Shown here: positions 18,983 through 24,521 of the stretch, in pieces
How the letters are laid out: each line of letters starts with the position of its first letter
Numbering within the stretch: position 1 is the first letter of the stretch
From: a virus
DNA: 24,521 nt
IMG/VR virus record: IMGVR_UViG_3300045049_000251
Span: 1 to 24,521 of that record
Strand: one strand, 5' to 3'
Translations under genes and position numbers: made by a program
The notes under the pieces: model-generated
The model's input: only the letters and a program-made list of their open reading frames with translations
Told to the model about the DNA's origin: nothing
Database searches by the model: none

Positions 18983-20828
18983 GTCCTTCGCTTATAGCGT
19001 CGCCATCAAGCTGACGGTAGCGAATCTTGCGAGCCAGGGCGTGCGCATGCTCGCCAAGGACTTGCTGGCTGCTCACGGGAGCGCTGTCAGCCTCGGCGAC
19101 AAGCTCAAAGCTCTGAAAATGATCGCCGTCGGCTACGGCATGGAAAAAGCCGGCCAGGGCATGCTAGGCTTCATGGGCAAGGCGATCGACGCGTCGAAGG
19201 AATATACGCGTCAGCTGTCGCTAATGAACGCGGCCGGCATGTCGCACCTCGAGGTTGCCCGCGCCACGGCCGCTGCCTGGCAGACCAGCCGCGATGTCGT
19301 GACGACCTCGGCCGCCGAGAACCTGAAGGCGATCCGCGAACTGCGCTCGGTGTTCGGTGCCGGCGGCATGGGCGAGGCTTATCGGATCCTGCCGACCGTC
19401 CAGCGCACCAAGAGCATTCTCGACGCTCTGACCGGCCGCGAGAACGAAGGCGTGGCCTTCGATATGGTCAAGGCGATCGAGCTGCGCACGCCCGGCCTCA
19501 TGTCCTCGGCGCGCATGCAGTCGAACGCCGACCTGATGGCGCGGGCGCTGATGGCCATGGGCGGCACGCTGAACGCCCACGATTTTCACATGACGCTGAA
19601 GCAGTCGAAGACAGCCGCGTTCGGGCTGTCAGACGACTTCGTTTACAACTACTTGCCGACGCTGATCCAAGAGGTGAAGACCGGCGCGAGTGGGTCAGGC
19701 TCGACCGCCGGTACGGCGCTGATGTCGACTTATTCCGCGATAATCGGGGGCGTGCTGAAGAAATCAGCGATCCCGCTGTGGGAAGCGATGGGCCTGATCA
19801 GCCCGTCGAGCGTGGTCAAGAATTCCACCGGTGCGCTTCAGTTGAAGCCTGGCGCGGTGCGTGGATCTGCGCTGTTCCAATCGAATCCATACGCTTGGGC
19901 GAACGAGGTTCTGGCGCCGGCCATTGCCGCCTACGGCAAATCACATGGTCTGAACCGCGAGCAGGTTATCTCTGGCATGTTCGGCAATCGCAACGCTCAG
20001 TGGCTGATGAACACGCTGATCGCCAAGGCGCCGCAGTTCGAGCGAGACCGCAAGCTGATCGAAAGTGGCGGCAACTCGTACCAGACCTACCAACGCCTGC
20101 TGAAGACGAACCCACAGCTGGCCGGGACGGCGATGCACAACCAGTGGCAGAACGTGCTGTCGATCCTCGGCTATCAGGTGCTGCCGAAGCTCATCCCATG
20201 GATGATCAAGTTCGCGAACGGTCTCGATCGCATTGGCCAGTTCATGGAGCGTCACCCCAATTTGACCGCCGGGCTGGCGATCGGACTTCTCGGTGTCGGC
20301 TCCGCGCTCATTGTGGTCGGCAAAGCCCTCATGACGATCGGGATCATGAAGTTTCTCGGCATGGGCCCGATGATCGGCGGTCTCATGCGCGCGATCGGCA
20401 CGGGCATCATGTTCCTGGGGCGGGCGCTATTCGCCAACCCGATTGGGCTCGTCCTGCTCGCTATCGGCGTCGCGGCTTACGAGGTCTATCAGCACTGGGA
20501 CTGGATCTCGAAGAAACTGAGCACGGTCTGGACGTTCTTGAAGTCGTCCTTCTTCGGCTTCATCAATGGCCTGATCGACCTCGCGAACCACATCCCGTTC
20601 GTGCACCTCAACCACATCGGCGGCGGTGCGCCACAGAGCTCATACGTTCCTCCCGCTCACAAAATGGAGCAGCGCGGCGGCGACGTCTATCTGGACGGAA
20701 AGAAGGTCGGCAAGGCCTTGTCGCCCTACCTGACCGGACACTTCGCGAACGACATGTCGCGCCCGAACCGCGGCACGTCAGTGTTCGACGGCACGCGGGG
20801 CCCGCTGCGGCCCGCGACTGCGCGATAG
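18981..20828 (+). CDS. tail tape measure protein
   Basis: TGGAG (18969-18973) precedes ATG 18981 by 7 nt. The 615-residue product follows the chaperone frame-pair, as tape measure genes do. It begins with helical, Ala-rich sequence (LTVANLASQGVRMLAKDLLA, MLGFMGKAIDASKEYTRQLS) and has hydrophobic segments near ~427-450 (LTAGLAIGLLGVGSALIVVG) and ~485-503 (ANPIGLVLLAIGVAAYEVY), typical membrane-active parts. Using the general ~1.5 A per residue rule, the tail would be about 90 nm. The C-terminal ~60 residues are Gly/Pro-rich and polar. It sets tail length and is ejected at infection. Confidence 0.88.
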   Translation: MSFAYSVAIKLTVANLASQGVRMLAKDLLAAHGSAVSLGDKLKALKMIAVGYGMEKAGQGMLGFMGKAIDASKEYTRQLSLMNAAGMSHLEVARATAAAWQTSRDVVTTSAAENLKAIRELRSVFGAGGMGEAYRILPTVQRTKSILDALTGRENEGVAFDMVKAIELRTPGLMSSARMQSNADLMARALMAMGGTLNAHDFHMTLKQSKTAAFGLSDDFVYNYLPTLIQEVKTGASGSGSTAGTALMSTYSAIIGGVLKKSAIPLWEAMGLISPSSVVKNSTGALQLKPGAVRGSALFQSNPYAWANEVLAPAIAAYGKSHGLNREQVISGMFGNRNAQWLMNTLIAKAPQFERDRKLIESGGNSYQTYQRLLKTNPQLAGTAMHNQWQNVLSILGYQVLPKLIPWMIKFANGLDRIGQFMERHPNLTAGLAIGLLGVGSALIVVGKALMTIGIMKFLGMGPMIGGLMRAIGTGIMFLGRALFANPIGLVLLAIGVAAYEVYQHWDWISKKLSTVWTFLKSSFFGFINGLIDLANHIPFVHLNHIGGGAPQSSYVPPAHKMEQRGGDVYLDGKKVGKALSPYLTGHFANDMSRPNRGTSVFDGTRGPLRPATAR

Positions 20829-20885
20829 CACTTCCCATCGGGGTCATTTCGCCCTATAGATCAGGCATCCTGAAATCGTTGTGTC
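20828..20885 (+). repeat. two-copy regulatory element, copy 2
   Basis: This copy aligns without gaps to 5063-5120 (offset 15,765). GCACTTCCCATCGGGGT and ATCCTGAAATCGTTGTGTC match copy 1 at 15/17 and 16/19 positions, with the middle divergent. It occupies most of the 107-nt gap between the tape measure and hub-adaptor genes. Divergence in the middle and conservation at both ends point to protein or RNA contacts instead of a recent duplication. Confidence 0.6.
20832..20860 (+). promoter_or_regulatory. candidate promoter for the baseplate/tailspike genes
   Basis: TTCCCA (20832-20837) and TATAGA (20855-20860) are 17 nt apart, in the same register as TTGACA/TAGTTT in copy 1. Here the -10 is good and the -35 weak, the reverse of copy 1, which would suit an activator acting on the shared CATCGGGGT. 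Confidence 0.45.
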
Positions 20886-20886
20886 C

Positions 20887-20905
20887 GCGGGCGAGCAATC
20901 GCCGC
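20887..20905 (+). promoter_or_regulatory. leader hairpin with GNRA-type loop
   Basis: GCGG (20887-20890) and CGA (20892-20894) pair with TCG (20899-20901) and CCGC (20902-20905) around a GCAA loop, with one bulged G. The hairpin directly follows repeat copy 2, just as another follows copy 1, and precedes the ribosome site of the next gene. No T tract follows, so it is not a terminator. Confidence 0.45.
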
Positions 20906-20935
20906 TGACCATGCGTGCGCGTGGAGGGCCGTTTC

Positions 20936-21988
20936 ATGCCCGACACGACGCTGCAGCTCGGCGATTTTGTCTTCTCGCGGTTCGAGGTGCCGGAGGAAAT
21001 CCCCTTCGGCGGCGACCAGAAACTGATCGTCCATGAGCTGATCGGCGGCGTCCGCGTGGTCGATGCGATGGGCGATCAGCCAACGGCGCTGGACTGGTCC
21101 GGAATCTTCGTCGGCCAGGACGCGCTAGATCGGGCACTATATCTCGACGGGCAGCGCAAGGCCGGGCATGCGCTGTCGCTGACCTGGAGCGGTCTGCGCT
21201 TCACCGTCGTCATTCGGGCGCTCAACTGCTCGTTCCGCCGATTCTACCGGCTACCATACCGGATCACCTGTGAGGTGGTCAGCGATGACACGGCGCCGGT
21301 CCTGGCGGCGAACAATCCGGCCGCCGAGCAGCTGATCACGGACGACCTGGCCTCGGCGAATACGGTTGCCGCCGCGATCAACGACGATCCGCTGTCGGGG
21401 CTGATGGCGACACTGAATTCGGCGGTCGCGGCTGCTGGATCGCTCCACGACGCCACGTCGCGGGTCATTCTCGGCATCGAGGCACCGCTCAACGCCGTCA
21501 GGTCGCGCATTTCGGCGCTGATCACCGCCGGCGGCCAGTTGATCGACGATGCCGCATCCGTCGGCGGTATTGTCTCAGGCGGCTTGATCACCGCGCAAGT
21601 GAACGCGCTCTCCGCGCAGATCGACGCGATTGGCACGGGCCCATCGCTCCTGTCTCTCGACCGGCTGCTCGGCCGTATCGACAAGAATATCCGCTCACTG
21701 AATGCCGGCACACGGACACGCACGGCAGTCGGCGGCAACCTCTTCGAAATCGCGGCCAAGGAATATGGCAATTCCGCCGCATGGGCGACGATCGCGCTGG
21801 CGAACGGACTCACCGATCCGTGGATCCAGCAGGTCGCAACACTCGCAATCCCGCCGGATGGGAACGAGGCCGCAGGCCTGTCCTACCCGAACGCGGCGGA
21901 CTTTATCCCGGCATACCCCGACGACGCGCTGATCGACGTCAACGAGTTCGTCGCCGAGCCGGTCACCACGATTCTGGAGGACGGTTGA
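20936..21988 (+). CDS. LysM-type baseplate hub adaptor (XkdP / Mu gp43-like)
   Basis: GGAGGG (20923-20928) lies 7 nt before ATG 20936, preferred over the in-frame GTG 20915. The 350-residue protein starts TTLQLGDFVFSRFEVPEEIP and contains beta-rich sequence resembling the N-terminal domain of phage tail proteins such as gpU or the Mu gp43 type. It has a helical middle (~145-250) and a LysM-like segment near 265-312 (GGNLFEIAAKEYGNSAAWAT, then IQQVATLAIPP). In contractile-tail phages this protein follows the tape measure and links it to the hub. The family assignment is by order and LysM pattern. Confidence 0.72.
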   Translation: MPDTTLQLGDFVFSRFEVPEEIPFGGDQKLIVHELIGGVRVVDAMGDQPTALDWSGIFVGQDALDRALYLDGQRKAGHALSLTWSGLRFTVVIRALNCSFRRFYRLPYRITCEVVSDDTAPVLAANNPAAEQLITDDLASANTVAAAINDDPLSGLMATLNSAVAAAGSLHDATSRVILGIEAPLNAVRSRISALITAGGQLIDDAASVGGIVSGGLITAQVNALSAQIDAIGTGPSLLSLDRLLGRIDKNIRSLNAGTRTRTAVGGNLFEIAAKEYGNSAAWATIALANGLTDPWIQQVATLAIPPDGNEAAGLSYPNAADFIPAYPDDALIDVNEFVAEPVTTILEDG

Positions 21989-23451
21989 TGACCAGGCTGC
22001 TTAGCCGCTCCCCCACCTTTCAGGCGCTCGATAATCGGGTTGGCGCGCTGGAGCTCGGCGGATCGAGAGTCTTGAACGCCCTAAATTATGGGGCCGCCGC
22101 GAACGGGGTCGATGACGACGCGGACACACTCCTGCAGGCTCTCGCGAAATTGTCCGGCTCGGGTGGCCGACTCTACCTTCCGGCCGGCTATTACAAGATC
22201 ACGAAAGCTCTCTGGGCTGCGTTTTCGAACATCATCATCGAAGGTGACGGGCGCGGCGCGACTGTGCTGCAACCCTATGGGTGGATCGATGCGGTTCGGT
22301 TTGCAAATGGCTACCCGGGCCCAGCGGGCGTGATTTCCAATGTCGGAATCCTCAATCTAACGATCGACTGTGGAAATCAGACGGCGGGAACCGACGATAC
22401 TAATGGTAACGGCATCAATTTCAACGATTGCGACAACTTTCTCTGCCAGAATGTGGAGATACTGAGTGTCAAGCAACAGGGTGTAGCGATAACCTATTTC
22501 CCGGTTTCCGGCTCTGTGCCTAAAGGTGGTGAAGTCCGAAACTGCTTTGTTGACCTAGGGTCGTCGAATAACATTGGCATCGGTGCCGAAGGAAACGCTC
22601 GCAAGATCGCCTTTTGCGGAAATCATATTGAAAATGTCGGCAGTTCCGTGGCCCTCTACTCCGGCAATGTGGGCAGTAGCGGCGCGGCCGGAGACGTGAT
22701 CATCTCCGACAATTTCGTTCTTGGACGGGCTGGCAATGTCGGTCGCGGCGTCACTATCGAGGACGGGGCGCGGCGGGTCATCGTCTCGGCGAACATCATC
22801 ACCAGCATGTCCCAAGGAATCCGGGCCGCAGTTGTTGGCGGCACAAACAATAGTTACAACTTCGTTATCTCATCGAACATCGTCACCGATTTCAGCCAGT
22901 ATGGGATCGGTGTCGGGCCGCAGGTCCCTGGGGACTATGCGCAAGCCCTTTGCGTCGGCAATACGGTCGTCACGACGAATGTCACAGCAACTGAGGGAAT
23001 TCTCTCCTTCGGGGGGGCAACGATCACGGCGAACTTGGTTGATTATGGCGGTTCTGCATGTGGGATCGCGGTAACGGGCTCGAGTACGAACATATCGGGC
23101 AATACCGTCCGTGGTACCGCAGGCTTCGCTATCGATGTTTCAATGGCCACGAACTCGGCCGTCTTCGGGAACTATTGCAATCGCGATATCAGCAATCCAG
23201 CTGATCCAGTTGCTGCCAATATCCAGATTTATGGCAATCTCGGATATTCGACACAACGTTGGTATACCGGCTACATCGGCGTCAACAAATCAGTTCCCAA
23301 TCCGAATGGCAATAGCGCGCCCACGTCTGGAACTTGGGCGCAAGATGACAAGGTTTGGAACAACAGCGTTTCTTCAGGTGGCTATATCGGGTATGTCTGC
23401 ACGGCATCTGGCACACCTGGCACTTGGAAAGCCTTCGGATTGATCGCGTAG
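21988..23451 (+). CDS. tailspike with pectate-lyase-type beta-helix
   Basis: ATG 21988 overlaps the previous stop (TGATG). The 487-residue protein has a short N-terminal anchor (~1-28), then VLNALNYGAAANGVDDDADT and GGRLYLPAGYYKITKALWAA, hallmark of Pectate_lyase_3/right-handed beta-helix tailspikes. Long runs of Asn/Gly/Val/Ile coils follow (NGINFNDCDNFLCQNVEILS, VSANIITSMSQGIRAAVVGG). The C-terminal domain (SAPTSGTWAQDDKVWNNSVS, then GYIGYVCTASGTPGTW) is common in phage fibres. It should bind and perhaps degrade a host surface polysaccharide. Base composition drops in GC from about 22300 on, unlike the flanking tail genes, indicating separate acquisition. Catalytic residues are not assignable. 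Confidence 0.85.
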   Translation: MTRLLSRSPTFQALDNRVGALELGGSRVLNALNYGAAANGVDDDADTLLQALAKLSGSGGRLYLPAGYYKITKALWAAFSNIIIEGDGRGATVLQPYGWIDAVRFANGYPGPAGVISNVGILNLTIDCGNQTAGTDDTNGNGINFNDCDNFLCQNVEILSVKQQGVAITYFPVSGSVPKGGEVRNCFVDLGSSNNIGIGAEGNARKIAFCGNHIENVGSSVALYSGNVGSSGAAGDVIISDNFVLGRAGNVGRGVTIEDGARRVIVSANIITSMSQGIRAAVVGGTNNSYNFVISSNIVTDFSQYGIGVGPQVPGDYAQALCVGNTVVTTNVTATEGILSFGGATITANLVDYGGSACGIAVTGSSTNISGNTVRGTAGFAIDVSMATNSAVFGNYCNRDISNPADPVAANIQIYGNLGYSTQRWYTGYIGVNKSVPNPNGNSAPTSGTWAQDDKVWNNSVSSGGYIGYVCTASGTPGTWKAFGLIA

Positions 23452-23497
23452 GTTGTAAATTGCCATCCAGATCTATTCTACATCCTTTGGAGCCCAC

Positions 23498-24133
23498 CTA
23501 ATGGGTGCGCTGTGCTTGCATCCACTCCTGCATGCCCTGAGGGTCGAAATAACTTTCCCTGATTTCTGGATTATCCCAATAAGCTTGATCCCGCTCGCGG
23601 GTGTCGCCTACCACTACAGCGGGCGCTCCGCGGGCAATCGCGAAGTCGGGAACGTCTTTCGTCACGACTGATCCAGCCGCGATCATGGCTCCTTTACCAA
23701 TAGTCACGCCGGGAAGAATGACGGCTCCTGCGCCGACAAAGGTAAAATCTCCGATGGTGACAGCGCCGCGAGCATATCCCTTGCGTTCTGTGTGATCGAT
23801 CTGGATGAAGTGGTCGCCGTGCAGCCTTAAAGCGTTATGGCTGCCGTGGGAAAATATACCGACCGAGGAACAGATTTGAGCCCCGCGGCCAATCGTCACG
23901 CCATTGCTGCCGTCGATGAAGGTGTGATGGGATATCCAGACGTGATCGCCGATGGATATGCCTTTCTTACAACTCAAGACGGCGCTGGAACTGATCCGAG
24001 TGAACTTCCGCCAAGCGCGGCTGGGAACGTCCCTGTATCCATAGGCCATGAAGGGCCTATGCGCGAATGCGAACAAGTTCATCGCGAACGAAATCGCTCG
24101 GCCTAGTGGCGACAAGTAAAGCCTGCGCAGCAT
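23498..24133 (-). CDS. hexapeptide-repeat O-acyltransferase (LbH family)
   Basis: The 211-residue protein has the left-handed beta-helix hexapeptide pattern (ISIGDHVWISHHTFIDGSNG, VTIGRGAQICSSVGIFSHGS, VTIGDFTFVGAGAVILPGVT, IGKGAMIAAGSVVTKDVPDF), as in WcaF/NodL-type acetyltransferases; His in SHGSHN is a likely catalytic-region residue. I choose ATG 24133 because GGAAGG lies 7 nt upstream; the longer open frame to 24418 overlaps the plus-strand hub gene. It is convergent with the tailspike and probably O-acetylates host surface glycan, perhaps altering the receptor after infection. The N-terminal hydrophobic stretch (AISFAMNLFAFAH) may associate with membrane. Confidence 0.85.
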   Translation of the reverse strand: MLRRLYLSPLGRAISFAMNLFAFAHRPFMAYGYRDVPSRAWRKFTRISSSAVLSCKKGISIGDHVWISHHTFIDGSNGVTIGRGAQICSSVGIFSHGSHNALRLHGDHFIQIDHTERKGYARGAVTIGDFTFVGAGAVILPGVTIGKGAMIAAGSVVTKDVPDFAIARGAPAVVVGDTRERDQAYWDNPEIRESYFDPQGMQEWMQAQRTH

Positions 24134-24170
24134 TATCATTCCTTCCAGTGATAGCGGCCTAGCCACGGAA

Positions 24171-24211
24171 CTAGCGACCGAATGCGAGAATTGTCCAGCC
24201 TGTGTCGCTAG
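24171..24211. repeat. inverted repeat in the divergent acyltransferase/hub intergenic region
   Basis: CTAGCGAC (24171-24178) and GTCGCTAG (24204-24211) are perfect 8-bp arms 25 nt apart. A second, overlapping pairing exists between GCGGCCTAG (24154-24162) and CTAGGGCCGC (24208-24217, one extra G). The position upstream of the minus-strand acyltransferase suggests an operator or leader structure. Confidence 0.45.
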
Positions 24212-24268
24212 GGCCGCCGATGCGAGTCCAACTCGCGCGCTCGCCAAAGATCGGAGGGCGGCCCGAAA

Positions 24269-24521
24269 ATGCCAACCGCTCCCCGGCAACCCCGCGCACG
24301 CCGCCCCCGCGGCGCGATCAATCTCAACGGCAAGATCGTCTGGGGCTGGATCAGTTGGGAAGTCGACAACAACAATTTCCGCAGCGCCGACACGTTCAGG
24401 GTCGAGTTTGCGCTCCACGGACTGCCCAGCGGATATGGCGTCGACTGGTTCGCGGCGCAGGCATCGCTTCAGGTTGAGATATTCGCGACCGAGGATTGGA
24501 TCGGCAGCGGCGTATATGCGC
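24269..24521 (+). CDS. baseplate hub protein (XkdQ / Mu gp44-like), 5' end (partial)
   Basis: ATG 24269, with GGAGGG at 24252-24257, opens a frame that leaves the window. After a basic, Arg/Pro-rich N terminus (MPTAPRQPRARRPRGAINLN) it reads GKIVWGWISWEVDNNNFRSA and DTFRVEFALHGLPSGYGVDW, then VEIFATEDW, the opening beta-barrel pattern of gpD/gp27-like contractile-tail hub proteins such as Mu gp44 or PBSX XkdQ. It would form the central baseplate ring beneath the tube. The assignment uses ~84 residues and gene order, so it is probable, not certain. Confidence 0.65.
   Translation, partial: MPTAPRQPRARRPRGAINLNGKIVWGWISWEVDNNNFRSADTFRVEFALHGLPSGYGVDWFAAQASLQVEIFATEDWIGSGVYA

Noticed and set aside
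23452-23497. Bidirectional terminator between tailspike and acyltransferase
   Set aside because: Only a 4-bp CACC/GGTG pairing overlaps the acyltransferase stop; no stable stem or T run was found.
24134-24418. N-terminal extension of the acyltransferase
   Set aside because: The extra ~95 residues overlap the hub gene start, do not resemble the family, and lack the ribosome site seen before ATG 24133.
1-24521. CRISPR array, insertion sequence, integrase or attachment site
   Set aside because: No regularly spaced direct repeats, transposase-like frames, recombinase motifs or tRNA-end duplications were seen.

Overview
The window is a stretch of a tailed-phage genome or prophage with GC-rich, GC3-biased coding, most like those of Alphaproteobacteria. 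A sphingomonad-type host is my guess, from overall protein style and the DUF5681/DUF6582 families; nothing here proves it. No integrase, repressor or bacterial chromosomal gene is present, so lysogeny cannot be decided, although the toxin-antitoxin cargo would suit a temperate phage. A sheath gene and a tube gene give a contractile (myovirus-type) tail, and the portal, protease and capsid genes give an HK97-type head.

Layout. (1) 1-5061: a compact plus-strand train of small early/middle genes. Ten of the junctions are 4-nt ATGA/GTGA overlaps. Recognisable members are a DUF2493 (SLOG-type) protein, an N6-adenine DNA methyltransferase, a winged-helix regulator and a double-HTH protein; the others are unknown small proteins, several with Cys/His clusters. 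(2) 5062-5276: a non-coding leader with a candidate promoter and three hairpins, followed by a GT-B glycosyltransferase (5277-6311). (3) 6394-12556: packaging and head genes: DUF5681 putative small terminase, large terminase, portal, two small proteins, a DUF6582/protease/scaffold fusion and the major capsid protein, then a cUUCGg hairpin. (4) 12617-17957: connector, closure, terminator, sheath, tube, a tail-assembly chaperone with a canonical -1 frameshift site, and a gp10/gpG-like morphogenesis protein. (5) 17954-18982: a minus-strand island with a HigB/HigA-type toxin-antitoxin operon, twin palindromic operators and two small membrane-protein genes, fitted exactly between late genes. (6) 18981-21988: tape measure and a LysM-type hub adaptor. 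(7) 21988-24133: a tailspike (beta-helix) and a convergent O-acyltransferase, interrupting the usual adaptor-hub order. (8) 24269 to the end: start of a baseplate hub gene.

The most notable observations are the complete programmed frameshift signal (A AAA AAC, 7-nt spacer, perfect 10-bp hairpin); the toxin-antitoxin island with an apparently leaderless toxin message and a strong Shine-Dalgarno for the antitoxin; and a two-copy element (5063-5120 and 20828-20885) that looks like a promoter with a conserved spacer, conserved start region and following hairpin. That element stands in front of the glycosyltransferase and the post-tape-measure genes, and may be a phage-specific regulatory signal.
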